Shown here one piece after another: positions 21,830 to 30,730 of a DNA stretch of 64,000 bases (its first letter is position 1; the number at the start of each line of letters is the position of its first letter). The stretch spans positions 124,001 to 188,000 of the forward strand of contig NZ_JANIAA010000005.1 of the NCBI RefSeq assembly GCF_024505145.1, given 5' to 3'. The position numbers were made by a program, and so were the translations under genes. The notes under the pieces were generated by a model. It was not told the DNA's origin. It did not search any database and was given only the letters and a program-made list of their open reading frames with translations. This stretch comes from Streptomyces rugosispiralis. GTDB taxonomy: Bacteria; Actinomycetota; Actinomycetes; Streptomycetales; Streptomycetaceae.

Positions 21830-21847
21830 CTGAGTACGCGTACTCAG
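21830..21847. promoter_or_regulatory. Perfect 18-base palindrome CTGAGTACGCGTACTCAG
   Basis: Lies in the 330-base gap between the CrtI-like gene and the TetR gene, 65 bases upstream of the former. Palindrome of regulator-operator type; no regulator assigned. The remainder of this gap holds nothing recognisable except the hairpin at 22041. Confidence 0.5.
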
Positions 21848-22040
21848 CCGGGGAGATGAGTAGCCGCGCGGATGGGCCGCCACCTGCGCGGACGAGAGAG
21901 TGGAGCACACGGAAGGGCGCGCGTCGCACCGCCGACACGGGGCGGCGGAACGGCGCGGGCCCGGACGAAAGGTGGGAGTCACCGGGAGTCTCCGGACCAG
22001 GAGCCTCCAACGGGGGATGTACGGGGGAGCTACGGGGGGA

Positions 22041-22089
22041 GGCGCTGTTCCGGTCAGGTCGACGAAAGTCGATCTGCCGGAACAGCGCC
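22041..22089 (-). terminator. Terminator of the TetR/YhgE/ABC operon
   Basis: A 13-base stem (22041-22053 with 22077-22089), extended by an inner stem GTCGAC/GTCGAT, lies 9 bases after the tetR stop codon on the minus strand. Confidence 0.8.
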
Positions 22090-22097
22090 TTCTGCTT

Positions 22098-22718
22098 TCA
22101 CCCCGAGGCGACGGTCCCGCCGACGCGGCCCTGCAGCAGCCGTGACAGCGCCGCGTGCACATCCTCCAGCGACCGCTCCGGCTGATAGGACTGCCAGTCC
22201 AACGCGGCCACCAACACCATTCCGAACAGCGCGGACGCCGTCAGCGGGATGTCGATGTCCTCGCTGAACTCGTGCGTGGCCACCCCGGCCCGCAACTCGG
22301 CCTCGATCACCGCTATGGCCCGCTGACGGACCATCATCAAGGTGGACTGCCAGGCGCGGTTGGTGCGCCACAGCTCGGCCACGTACAGCTGGGTCAGCGA
22401 CGGATAGCGGGAGATGAAGTCCAGTCCGGCCCGGACCATGGCGTCCAGCGCGTCCACATGGCTGCCACCGCGCTCGGCGTTCTCGTCGGCGGCGGTCTGG
22501 AGCGAGGCGGTCAGCAGCTCGATGCCGTGCCGCAGCAGCTCCTCGAAGAGCACGGTCTTGCTGGCGAAGTTGTAGTAGACCGTGCCCTTGGCCACCCCGG
22601 CCCGCTCGGCGATCTCGTCCACCGTGGTGGAGGAGAAGCCCTGTTCGGCGATGAGGGTGACCGCTGCCTCGAAGAGTTTCTGCCGGGTGGCCTGGCGGCG
22701 CGTGCTGCTGCTGTCCAT
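22098..22718 (-). CDS. TetR-family transcriptional regulator
   Basis: 206 residues. Helix-turn-helix at about 10-55: KLFEAAVTLIAEQGFSSTTVDEIAERAGVAKGTVYYNF. The C-terminal ligand domain (YPSLTQLYVAELWRTNRAWQ) resembles repressors of drug or lipid exporters. The gene is last in a three-gene minus-strand operon with a degenerate ABC ATPase and a YhgE/Pip membrane protein. A near-perfect 26-base palindrome in front of the operon is the likely operator, so autoregulation is expected. ATG at 22718 begins MDSSSTRRQATR. The inducer is unknown. Confidence 0.9.
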   Translation of the reverse strand: MDSSSTRRQATRQKLFEAAVTLIAEQGFSSTTVDEIAERAGVAKGTVYYNFASKTVLFEELLRHGIELLTASLQTAADENAERGGSHVDALDAMVRAGLDFISRYPSLTQLYVAELWRTNRAWQSTLMMVRQRAIAVIEAELRAGVATHEFSEDIDIPLTASALFGMVLVAALDWQSYQPERSLEDVHAALSRLLQGRVGGTVASG

Positions 22719-22753
22719 GGCGCCGATTCTGCCCGTTGTCGATGTTGTCCCGC

Positions 22754-24838
22754 TCACAGGCTCAGCTCCGGGTGCAGCCGGTCCACCGTCCACACCTGCC
22801 GGCGCCGCGCCGACCACACGGTGAGCGCCAGGGCGGCCGCGGTGAATCCGAGGAGCACTCCGCAGGCCAGCCACACCGGGCCGAGCCCGCCGCCGGTGAT
22901 GAGCCGGCGCAGCCCGTCCACCACGTAGGTCATCGGCAGGAAGGGATGGATGGCGTTGAAGAAGCGCGGACTGGTCTGCACCGGATAGGTGCCGCCCGCC
23001 GAGGTCAGCTGGAGCATCAGCAGGGCCAGTACCAGGATCCGGCCGGCCGGTCCGAAGCGGGCGTTCAGCCACTGCACGATCGCCGCGAAACAGGCCGTCA
23101 CCAGCATCAGGAAGCCGAGCGTGCCCGCGGCCCGCACCATTTCGAGGCCGATGGCCCAGTGCAACACCGCCATCAGGGCCAGCGTCTGGAGCACCCCGAT
23201 CGCGGCGACCGGCAGCCAGCCCGCGAACGCGATCCGCCAGGACGAGGCGCCCGCCGCCAGCGCACGCCCGTTGAGCGGCTGGATCAGCATGTAGGCCACC
23301 ATCGCGCCGACCCACAGGGAGAGCGGGATGAAGTACGGGGCGAAACCCGTGCCGTAGTTGGGCGCCTTGTGCAGCGCCTGGTTCACCAGCCGCACCGGAT
23401 CCGACATCACCTCCGTACGGGCGTCACGGTCCTGCTCGCCGTAGTCGGGGATCTTGGCCGCGCCGTCGTGCAGACCGCCGGAGAGCTTCCCGGAGCCGTC
23501 CACGAGCCGGTACATCCCGCCGCCCAGGGTGTCCGCGCCGCCGCGCGCCTTACCGACGCCACTGTCGAGGTCGGACGCGCCGGTCTTGGCGGTGCTCAGC
23601 CCGGTGTGCAGGGTTCCGGCGCCCTTGGCGACCTTCCGCGCCCCGGAGTTGAGGGTGTTGATCTTCCGTACGGCGGAGTCGAGGTCGGTGTCCAGGTGCG
23701 GGGCGTTGTGCGCGAGCCAGAGCGCCTGGTCGTGCAGATCGTCCAGATGGCCGCCGAGGGTGTCGAGTTGACCGGTGTGGTCCTGGACCAGCTTGTTGAC
23801 GTCCTCGGCCACATCGGCGGCGGTGCCGGCCGCCGCCACCGACTTCTTCAGCGCGGGGCAGTCCGGGTCGGTGGGCACCGCACCCTCGCAGCGGGCCCGG
23901 TAGTCGGCGGCGAGGTCGTCGGACGCCTTACGGGCCTTGGTGGCCGCCGTGGAGGTCGTCTCGGGCAGGGTGTCGAGGTTGTCGGACGCCTTCTGGGAGG
24001 CGTCGGCGACCAGTTGGGAGATGTCCCCGATCTCCTTGCCGTGCTCCTTGAGGAACGGGCGGACCTTGGCCGCCACGTCGTTGACCTTGTCGGACAGGGA
24101 CTGGGTGCCGTCGGCGACCCCGCCCGCGCCGGTCTCGAGCGTCCCGGAGCCCTTGTAGAGCGTGCCGAGCCCGGACTTCAGATCGCGGCTGCCCTCCTTG
24201 GCCTTGGCCAGGCCCTCGGCGAGGTCGTCCGCGCCCTTCTTGGCCTTGCCGATGCCCTTACCGAGCTTGTCGGCGCTCTTGGCGGCCTTCTCCGTCTCGC
24301 CGTGGATGTCGGCGAAGGAGATGAAGATGTTGTCGTAGAAGCCGCGGGACGCCTTGGTGGAGGCCGCGGCGCGCACCTCGGAGAAGACCGAGCGGGAGAT
24401 CTGGCCGACGATGTAGTTGTTGGCGTCGTTGGTGCGCACCTTGAGGGCGCCGGTCTCCGGGGACTTCCCCGAGCTGGAGCCGATCTGCCGGCTGAAGTCC
24501 GCGGGGACGGTCAGCGAGAGGTAGTACGTGCCGTTCGCGACGCCCTTACGGGCCTCGGCGGCGCTCGTGGGGTGCCAGTCGAAGGTGTCGCTGTCGAGCA
24601 GCTTGTGGGTGATGTCGTCGCCAGCGGTGAGGTGCTCGCCCTTCACGGTGGCGCCGGTGTCCGAGTTGACGAGGGCGACCGGGATCTTGTTCAGCTTGCC
24701 GTACGGATCCCAGAACGACCACAGGTACAGCGCGCCGTAGAGCAGCGGCAGCAGGAGCAGGGCGGCGAGCGCCGCGCGCGGCAGCTTGCCCCTCCCGAAC
24801 CGCTTCAGCTCAAGCGCGGCGAGTTTCGGCGAGCGCAT
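22754..24838 (-). CDS. YhgE/Pip-domain membrane protein (ABC-2-like)
   Basis: 694 residues. One N-terminal helix (about 20-40), then a large extracellular region with repeated small heptad-like motifs (GLGTLYKGSGTLETGAGG, GLSTAKTGASDL), typical of YhgE/Pip proteins. Five to six helices form an ABC-2-type membrane block at about 500-680. Relatives include Lactococcus phage infection protein Pip and ESX-associated EsaA-like proteins; many actinobacterial members act as lipid or drug exporters of the MmpL/ABC-2 kind, but the substrate here is unknown. The start at 24838 lies inside the 3' end of the ABC ATPase gene (29-base overlap), so the two are coupled. Confidence 0.88.
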   Translation of the reverse strand: MRSPKLAALELKRFGRGKLPRAALAALLLLPLLYGALYLWSFWDPYGKLNKIPVALVNSDTGATVKGEHLTAGDDITHKLLDSDTFDWHPTSAAEARKGVANGTYYLSLTVPADFSRQIGSSSGKSPETGALKVRTNDANNYIVGQISRSVFSEVRAAASTKASRGFYDNIFISFADIHGETEKAAKSADKLGKGIGKAKKGADDLAEGLAKAKEGSRDLKSGLGTLYKGSGTLETGAGGVADGTQSLSDKVNDVAAKVRPFLKEHGKEIGDISQLVADASQKASDNLDTLPETTSTAATKARKASDDLAADYRARCEGAVPTDPDCPALKKSVAAAGTAADVAEDVNKLVQDHTGQLDTLGGHLDDLHDQALWLAHNAPHLDTDLDSAVRKINTLNSGARKVAKGAGTLHTGLSTAKTGASDLDSGVGKARGGADTLGGGMYRLVDGSGKLSGGLHDGAAKIPDYGEQDRDARTEVMSDPVRLVNQALHKAPNYGTGFAPYFIPLSLWVGAMVAYMLIQPLNGRALAAGASSWRIAFAGWLPVAAIGVLQTLALMAVLHWAIGLEMVRAAGTLGFLMLVTACFAAIVQWLNARFGPAGRILVLALLMLQLTSAGGTYPVQTSPRFFNAIHPFLPMTYVVDGLRRLITGGGLGPVWLACGVLLGFTAAALALTVWSARRRQVWTVDRLHPELSL

Positions 24839-25682
24839 CCGCCGACCCCTCCTCGTTCTCGTCGTGTTCGTGTCCTTCGGCGGCGGGCGCGTCGGCCTTC
24901 CGGGTCCGGCGGGCCTTCTCGTCGCTCCCGGCGTTCTGGCCGTTCTCGCCGTTCTCGTCGCCCTCGGCGGCGCCGGTGCGCGCGGTGCGGACCACGACCG
25001 CCCCGGGCGGGGCCTGGCTGCACACGGCGAGGACCGTGGTGCCGTCCTCCGCGATCTCCCGCAGCAGCGCCCAGGCCCGCTCGCGGTCGGCGTCCGAGAG
25101 CTTCAGATCGGCGTCGTCGACGGCCAGCAGCCGCGGCCGGGCGATGAGCGCGAGCGCGATCGACAGCCGCAGCGCCTCCAGCCGCTCCAGGTCCCGTACG
25201 GCCGTACGCGGCCCCTTGGGCAGCGTGCCGAGGTCCAGCCCGGCGGCCGTGAGGGCGGTGTCGATCGCGGCCCGGGACGCGGCGGCACGCTCCCGGCGCG
25301 GGCGCAGCAGCCCGCGCGGGGAGTCGGCGAACCGGCGCCGCAGCAGGGCCCGCTCGCGCAGATGCTCGGCGATCGTGAGCACCGGGTCGAGCTCGGAGAC
25401 GCCCGGCACATGCGCGAGCGCGCTGATCCGGCGTATGCGCGCCATCTGTTGGGGCACTCGGAGGCCACCGACACCGCCGTGTCCCTCGGTGGGGCGCATC
25501 CGGCCGGTGAGCGTGAGCAGCAGGGAGGTGCGGCCCGAGCCGGACGGGCCCTCGACGGCGATCAGCGCACCCGGATCGGCGGCGATGTCGGCACCGCGGA
25601 ACGCCCAGCCGTGCGACCCCCTGACGCCGAGCCCCTCGGCCGTCACCGCCGCTCCGGTCCCCGCTTCTGGGGTGCCCCCCAC
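24810..25682 (-). CDS. Degenerate ABC-type ATP-binding protein
   Basis: About 290 residues. Walker A reads GPSGSGRTSL, with Arg in place of the catalytic Lys. The expected LSGGQ signature is missing: the segment before Walker B reads RDLERLEALRLSIALALIARP. Walker B reads RLLAVDDAD, with Asp instead of the catalytic Glu. A charged Glu/Asp/Gly tail of about 50 residues ends the protein. It may therefore bind nucleotide weakly or serve a structural role. It partners the YhgE/Pip membrane protein encoded next. The GTG at 25682 has AAGGAA 8 bases upstream; GTG 25691 is possible but sits directly on that site. Similar Walker A Arg variants seem usual in Streptomyces relatives (recollection). Confidence 0.8.
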   Translation of the reverse strand: MGGTPEAGTGAAVTAEGLGVRGSHGWAFRGADIAADPGALIAVEGPSGSGRTSLLLTLTGRMRPTEGHGGVGGLRVPQQMARIRRISALAHVPGVSELDPVLTIAEHLRERALLRRRFADSPRGLLRPRRERAAASRAAIDTALTAAGLDLGTLPKGPRTAVRDLERLEALRLSIALALIARPRLLAVDDADLKLSDADRERAWALLREIAEDGTTVLAVCSQAPPGAVVVRTARTGAAEGDENGENGQNAGSDEKARRTRKADAPAAEGHEHDENEEGSADALAETRRA

Positions 25683-25700
25683 ACAGATCACTTCCTTGAT

Positions 25701-25726
25701 TTTTGAACTGACTGGTCAGTGCAAAA
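25701..25726 (-). promoter_or_regulatory. TetR-type operator in front of the ABC/YhgE/TetR operon
   Basis: Core ACTGAC-TG-GTCAGT (25707-25720) is flanked by TTTTG on the left and CAAAA on the right, giving a 26-base palindrome with one mismatched pair outside the core. It lies 19 bases upstream of the first start codon. ACTGACYRGTCAGT is a classic TetR-family operator form. Confidence 0.85.
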
Positions 25727-25873
25727 CCAGTATGGGGCATGGCCGAGCCGGGTGCGGCGCCGGGGGTGTTCGCGCTGGTCAGGGCCGATTGTCAGTGGTG
25801 TGCCCCACGATGGCCCTATACGGCGGTCGCTTTACCACACGAGCGGCCGCCACGCGACGACAGGAGGTTCGTC

Positions 25874-26404
25874 ATGGCCAGTACCGCCGCAGCGCGCCGG
25901 CACCGTGCCGCCGCCCCTGCCCCCTCGTTGACCGGTCCCGCGAGCGATGTCCACCCCGTGCTGCGCCGCGCGTCCGCCCCGCCCGCCGCCGCGGCCCTGC
26001 TCACCCAGGCCCATGAGGGCCTGGAGGAGGCCGACGCGCTCGAGACCCCCAACGAGCGCTTTGCGACCGCACATCTGGCCGCACTGCGCACGGCCGCCGC
26101 CGTGCTCGCCGTGCACGGCCGCCCCGAGCCCACCGCGCGCCGCCGCGCCCGGATCCGCAGCGCCTGGGAGGTGCTGCCCGAGGTCGCTCCCGAACTGGCC
26201 GAGTGGAGCGCCCTGTTCGCCTCCGGCGCGGAGCGCCGGGCCCGCGCCGAGGCGGGGATACCGGGCGCCGCGAGCGCGCGGGACGCGGACGATCTGCTGC
26301 GCGCCACAGCGATGTTCCTGCGCCTGGTGGAGCGCATGCTGATGCTGCAGCCGGCCCTGCCCCACCAGCGACCGGACGACGAGCCGGGCCCGCCGGGGGC
26401 CTGA
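25874..26404 (+). CDS. SAV_6107-family HEPN-domain protein
   Basis: 176 residues. Helical protein with the HEPN-like pattern ALLTQAHEGLEEADALETPNERFATAHLAALRTAAAVLA and a later RxxxxAxA helix (DADDLLRATAMFLRLVERML). HEPN proteins are often RNases or nucleotide-binding, but the RxxxxH motif of active HEPN RNases is not evident here. It stands opposite the TetR-type operator, about 150 bases away, and is not obviously under it. GGAGG lies 6 bases before the ATG. The actual role is unknown; the gene is conserved near dcw clusters of Streptomyces. Confidence 0.8.
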   Translation: MASTAAARRHRAAAPAPSLTGPASDVHPVLRRASAPPAAAALLTQAHEGLEEADALETPNERFATAHLAALRTAAAVLAVHGRPEPTARRRARIRSAWEVLPEVAPELAEWSALFASGAERRARAEAGIPGAASARDADDLLRATAMFLRLVERMLMLQPALPHQRPDDEPGPPGA

Positions 26405-26553
26405 GAGGCGGCCCGGTATCGCGTCGCTCCGGTCCGCCGGCCGCCTCGGCGCGGCCCGCCCCATGGAGGCAATAGGCTGGGAGCGCCGACGTTCAGCAAG
26501 CCGTCGTCACCGCCTCCGGGCGGTGGCGGCACCGCGCCGAGGAGCCACCCGCC

Positions 26554-27336
26554 GTGTCAGACCCGCAGCGCCCCCGTGCGTCCCTCCGTACCGCCGTGGT
26601 CTGGGAGGTCCTGAAAGACGCCCTGGAACGGCGGGCCAAGGCCACGGGCCGGGAGCCCGCCGGGGGCGAGGCCGTGCACGGCGCGCTGGACGTCCTGGAC
26701 ACCGGCGGCGGCAGCGGCAATTTCGCCGTCCCCGTGGCCCGCCTGGGCCACCGCGTCACCGTGGTCGACCCGAGTCCGAACGCGCTGTTCGCGCTGGAGC
26801 GGCGGGCCGCCGAGGCCGATGTCGCCGACCGGGTGCGCGGGGTCCAGGGCGATGCCCACGGGCTGTTCGACGTGGTCGAGCGCGGCGGTTACGACGTGGT
26901 GCTCTGCCACGGCGTCCTGGAGTACGTGGACGACCCCGCCGAGGGCCTGCGGAACGCGGCGGCGGCCCTCCGCCCCGCCGGGACCCTCAGCGTGCTCGCC
27001 GCGGGCCTGGGCGGCGCCGTACTGGCCCGCGCCCTGGCCGGTCACTTCACCGAGGCCCGGCAAGCGCTTACCGACCCCGAGGGCCGCTGGGGCTCCGGGG
27101 ACCCGATGCCGCGCCGTTTCACCGAGGACCAGCTGTCCGGGCTGGTGCGCGCGGCCGGTCTGGAGATCGCCGCGGTGCACGGGGTGCGGGTCTTCGCCGA
27201 TCTTGTCCCCGGGGTGCTCGTGGACACCGAGCCCGGGGCGCTGGATGCCCTGTTGCAGCTGGAGGAGGCCGCCGCCGAGCTGCCCGCCTTCCGCTCCGTC
27301 GCCACTCAGCTGCACGTTCTCGCCGAGCGGGACTAG
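26554..27336 (+). CDS. Class I SAM-dependent methyltransferase
   Basis: 260 residues. Motif I reads VLDTGGGSGNFAVPVARLGHRVTVVDPSPNAL, followed by VQGDAHGLFDV and VVLCHGVLEYVDDPAEGLRNAAAAL, the usual Rossmann-fold methyltransferase pattern. DTGGG replaces the common DxGCG. The substrate is unknown; the layout resembles tRNA-modifying CmoM-like or small-molecule enzymes. The GTG at 26554 has GAGGAG about 10 bases upstream. A -10-like TAGGCT (26473-26478) upstream may start its transcript. Confidence 0.87.
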   Translation: MSDPQRPRASLRTAVVWEVLKDALERRAKATGREPAGGEAVHGALDVLDTGGGSGNFAVPVARLGHRVTVVDPSPNALFALERRAAEADVADRVRGVQGDAHGLFDVVERGGYDVVLCHGVLEYVDDPAEGLRNAAAALRPAGTLSVLAAGLGGAVLARALAGHFTEARQALTDPEGRWGSGDPMPRRFTEDQLSGLVRAAGLEIAAVHGVRVFADLVPGVLVDTEPGALDALLQLEEAAAELPAFRSVATQLHVLAERD

Positions 27337-27607
27337 AGCGCTCCTTCCGCCCCATCCGACGACGGGCGGCGCAGGTGGAGTCGGCCACAGGAGGCCCGCT
27401 CGGCCGCCCGGCGCCGTATGATCGGGGTACACCGTCCGGCATGGCCAATCGGCGGGAGGGGAATGGACGTCTCAGCGTCAACTTTCGCCACGCCCCAAGG
27501 GGTGGGCGAATTGGCGTTGAGGGGCGGGTTTCACGGGGGCGATTCCCTGCCTATCCTGAAAGGGTCGCACCCGGTCGCCCCCCGCGACCGACGAGTAGGA
27601 GGACTCC

Positions 27608-28000
27608 GTGCCGCTCTCGGAGCACGAGCAGCGCATGCTCGAGCAAATGGAGCGAGCGCTGTACGCCGAAGATCCCAAGTTCGCGACAGCGCTTGAGGGA
27701 AGCGGCCTGCGAACGTACACCCGGCGACGGGTCTACCAGGCGGTCGCGGGTTTTCTGGTGGGCATCGCACTCCTCATGGTCGGGGTGATCGTTCCCCAGA
27801 TCTGGATCAGCGTGGTGGGCTTCCTGATCATGCTGGGATGCGCGGTGCTCGCGGTGACCGGTTGGCGCAAGGCTCCCAAACCCGGTGAGGCACAGCGTGG
27901 CGGCGGGGCGGCTCCCCGCCGTCAGGGCCGTCAGCGCCGCTCGATGATGACACGCATCGAGGAGCGGTGGCAGCGGCGCCGCGATGAGCAGGGTCACTGA
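27608..28000 (+). CDS. DUF3040 membrane protein
   Basis: 130 residues. Starts with the DUF3040 signature PLSEHEQRMLEQMERALYAEDPKFA, followed by two membrane helices (about 43-63 and 66-85) and a basic tail rich in Arg. Actinobacteria-specific family, function unknown, regularly found near the dcw cluster (Rv2169c in M. tuberculosis is a member, from memory). GTG start at 27608 with GGAGG 5 bases upstream. A very strong terminator follows. Confidence 0.88.
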   Translation: MPLSEHEQRMLEQMERALYAEDPKFATALEGSGLRTYTRRRVYQAVAGFLVGIALLMVGVIVPQIWISVVGFLIMLGCAVLAVTGWRKAPKPGEAQRGGGAAPRRQGRQRRSMMTRIEERWQRRRDEQGH

Positions 28001-28015
28001 GAATTCACGGATGAG

Positions 28016-28057
28016 CGGTTGAGGGGCGGTCGCCGACTGGCGACCGCCCCTCAACCG
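28016..28057. terminator. Terminator after DUF3040 gene
   Basis: A perfect 19-base inverted repeat (28016-28034 with 28039-28057) with the loop GACT. Confidence 0.9.
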
Positions 28058-28096
28058 TGCGGTGCGTTTCCGGTGCCTTTTCCGCGGTGCGTTTCC

Positions 28097-28174
28097 CCGC
28101 CGTAGCCCCTTCGGCCCCGCCGTAGCCCTTCGGCCCCGCCGTAGCCCCTTCGGCCCCGGTGCGGCTCTTCGGCC
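28097..28174. repeat. Tandem repeat of about 20 bases, four copies
   Basis: CCGCCGTAGCCCCTTCGGCC repeats three times with one length change and is followed by a diverged fourth copy. The repeat lies between two terminators of converging transcripts, in a 297-base gap with no gene. Confidence 0.8.
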
Positions 28175-28234
28175 GCGTCGTGGCCCTTTCCGCCTTCGGC
28201 CGAGCCGCGGCCGGGCCCGCCGTACCCCCTTCCA

Positions 28235-28277
28235 CCCATGGCTGAGCCCCGCGCATGGGGCGGGGCTCAGCCATGGG
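28235..28277 (-). terminator. Terminator of the moxR operon
   Basis: A perfect 18-base stem (28235-28252 with 28260-28277) with a 7-base loop, just after the last gene of the operon on the minus strand. Confidence 0.88.
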
Positions 28278-28297
28278 CGCTCGGGGCCGCCCCGGGA

Positions 28298-30730
28298 TCA
28301 GTTCTCCTGCTGGCCGCGCGGGGTGCGGAGCTGGGCGGCCCAGCGGGCCCAGCGGGGCGCCCCCCACCGATCGACCAGCGCGGACCAGCGCTGTCCGGCC
28401 GCCCACATCAGCTGGGCCGCGGACCGCGGGGCCAGCAGCGCCCGCAGCCGCTCGCCCCGCCCCGCCTTGGCCCGGAATCCGGCCAGCACCAGCCGGACGT
28501 CGTCCGCGACGCCCGCGACCGGGCGCGGACGCGGTGCGTACAGCGTCTGCTCGACCGCCTCGGCCACCCGCTGCGCCGCCCGGGCCGGCTCGTCGTCGAG
28601 CCCGGCGGTCCGCACCATGCGGGCCACCGCTCTGCGCGAGGTCAGCGAGTCGTCCGGCAACACACCGAAGTCCCAGGCCGAGTCGGTGAGTTCACGCCAT
28701 GCGGCGAGCACCCGGTCGGCGGCGTCCTGCTCGGTGCGCCCGCCCGAGCCGTTCAGTCTGCGGGTCCGTATCCGCCGCCGCCACAGCATGGGCAGCAGGG
28801 GCACCGCGGCCAGTAGCACCGCCAGCGAACTCCAGCTGGTGACCTTGGTCGCCGACCAGCCCCCGCCCGAGGCGCCGTTGTCCGGCTGCTGGGCCGCGGC
28901 GCCGCCACAGGTGCCCAGCTTCTTCATGTCCGGGGGGCAGCTGTCGGACGCGGTCGGCGCGGCCGTCGGCTCCGAGGTCCCGGTGGGCTCGGTCGTCGGC
29001 TCGTCGGTCGGGGTGTCCGAGGGCGACTGCTCCATCGTGTAGTCGGGCTGGGTGCCCCGGCTCGGAGTGGGCTCGAAACGGGTCCAGCCCACGCCCTCGA
29101 AGTACAGCTCGGGCCAGGCGTGCGCGTCCTTCAGGCCCACCGACACCGAGCCGTCCGCCTGGGCGGTGCCGGGGGTGAACCCGACCGCGACCCGCGCCGG
29201 AATGCCCAGCGTCCGGGCCATCGCCGCCATCGAGAAGGAGAAGTGGACGCAGAAGCCCTCCTTCTGCTTCAGGAACCGCACGATGGCGGCCGAGCCGCTG
29301 CCGGACTGCACCTGGGTGTCGTAACGGAATCCTCCGTTCACCGCGAACCAGTCCTGGAGCTTGACCGCCTTCTCGTACGCGTTCCCCGCGCCGGCGGTCA
29401 CCTCCCGCGCCGTACGGGCCACCACGGACGGCAGCGAGTCCGGCACCTCGGTGTACTCGTTCCGCAGCCGGGAGGGCGGTGCCGGGGCGGCCGCCAGCTG
29501 GTCGGCCGTCGGCTCCACCAGCAGGCTGGTGACCCGGTAGCGTGCGCCCCGGGTGGTCTGGCCGCGGTCGCCGACCAGCGTGCGGCCCTCCGGCTCATAG
29601 CGCCAGCGCCCGTCGATCTCGACCTTGGACGCGGGGTAGGGGAGGGGCAGCCAGTTCTGCGCGTACCAGTCGGCGGCCGAGATCGAGGTGTCGATCGAGG
29701 AGACCCGGACCGAGGGGCCGAGCCCGGTAGGCGAGGGAAGCTGACCGGGCACATCGGTGACATGCCGCTCGGACGACTTCCACGAGGTGCCGTCGAACCG
29801 GTCCAGCGCCACGATCCGCAGATAGAGGTCCTGGGTGGTCTGCGAGGAGGTGCGGTAGCGCAGCACCTCCTTGTTCTCCGGCTGGTTCAGGCTGTCCTGG
29901 AGCGACACCAGCGGATTGACCGCCGAGATCGTGCCGCCGCCGCTGCCCGACCCGCCGTTGCCGCCCTGCCGGTCCAGCAGCCCGCCGTCCAGGGACGGCA
30001 GCACCGCGGGCACCGCGAGCGCGATGCCGAGCGCCAGCACGCCGATCCTGCGGCCGGTGCGCACCGGGGCGAGCGCCGGGCTGCCCCCGGCCCCGGCCAG
30101 GCCCGAGGGCGGCATACCCGCCGGATGCGGGGCGCCGCCGCTGAACACCCGGCCCCACCGGGACAGCCGCTCCCGGCCCTCGGCCAGGAGCAGCAGCAGA
30201 TAGCCCGCCGCCGCCAGCAGGAACCACAGCCAGTCGCTCCCGTCGTCGGACAGACCGGCCGCCACCGAGTACAGCGCGAGCAGCGGAAGCCCGGCGGGGG
30301 CCGCGCTGCGGTACGTCACCGCGAGCGCGTCGACCACCAGGCCGATCACCAGCACCCCGCCCACCAGCATCAGCCGGATGCCGTCGGTGAGCGGCGCGGG
30401 GATCGCGTACTGCCCCACGTCGTCGGCGCCGTCGCGCAGCAGCAGCGCGAACTCGTGGAGCGCCTGCGGGCTGGGCAGCAGCCCGCCCAGCGCCTGGTCG
30501 TGCGCGAAGGCCACGGTGAGCAGCAGCAGCGTCACCACGGCCTGCGCGGCCACCGTCAGCGGGCGGGCCAGTGGCACCCGGCGGGCGGCCGCGCCCGCGG
30601 CGCTCTGGACCGTCAGCAACAGGACGGCCTGCAACAGCCAGCTCGCCGGATCCACCAGCGGCAGCAGCGCACAGGCCGCCGCCACCGTGGCCAGCGCCGC
30701 ACATATCGCGAGCCGAACGCTTCCACTCAT
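28298..30730 (-). CDS. Membrane transglutaminase-like protein (TgpA family)
   Basis: 810 residues. About six membrane helices within 1-240, an extracellular region with a transglutaminase-core domain (about 480-590) and a further helix near 680, then a cytosolic DUF4129-like tail. The catalytic triad is visible: Cys in KQKEGFCVHFS, His in LKDAHAWPELYF and the Asp/Glu following (FEPTPSR). TgpA-type proteins process peptides or proteins at the envelope. The ATG at 30730 overlaps the stop of the DUF58 gene by four bases. It ends the moxR-DUF58-transglutaminase operon, a widespread arrangement of unclear function. Confidence 0.9.
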   Translation of the reverse strand: MSGSVRLAICAALATVAAACALLPLVDPASWLLQAVLLLTVQSAAGAAARRVPLARPLTVAAQAVVTLLLLTVAFAHDQALGGLLPSPQALHEFALLLRDGADDVGQYAIPAPLTDGIRLMLVGGVLVIGLVVDALAVTYRSAAPAGLPLLALYSVAAGLSDDGSDWLWFLLAAAGYLLLLLAEGRERLSRWGRVFSGGAPHPAGMPPSGLAGAGGSPALAPVRTGRRIGVLALGIALAVPAVLPSLDGGLLDRQGGNGGSGSGGGTISAVNPLVSLQDSLNQPENKEVLRYRTSSQTTQDLYLRIVALDRFDGTSWKSSERHVTDVPGQLPSPTGLGPSVRVSSIDTSISAADWYAQNWLPLPYPASKVEIDGRWRYEPEGRTLVGDRGQTTRGARYRVTSLLVEPTADQLAAAPAPPSRLRNEYTEVPDSLPSVVARTAREVTAGAGNAYEKAVKLQDWFAVNGGFRYDTQVQSGSGSAAIVRFLKQKEGFCVHFSFSMAAMARTLGIPARVAVGFTPGTAQADGSVSVGLKDAHAWPELYFEGVGWTRFEPTPSRGTQPDYTMEQSPSDTPTDEPTTEPTGTSEPTAAPTASDSCPPDMKKLGTCGGAAAQQPDNGASGGGWSATKVTSWSSLAVLLAAVPLLPMLWRRRIRTRRLNGSGGRTEQDAADRVLAAWRELTDSAWDFGVLPDDSLTSRRAVARMVRTAGLDDEPARAAQRVAEAVEQTLYAPRPRPVAGVADDVRLVLAGFRAKAGRGERLRALLAPRSAAQLMWAAGQRWSALVDRWGAPRWARWAAQLRTPRGQQEN

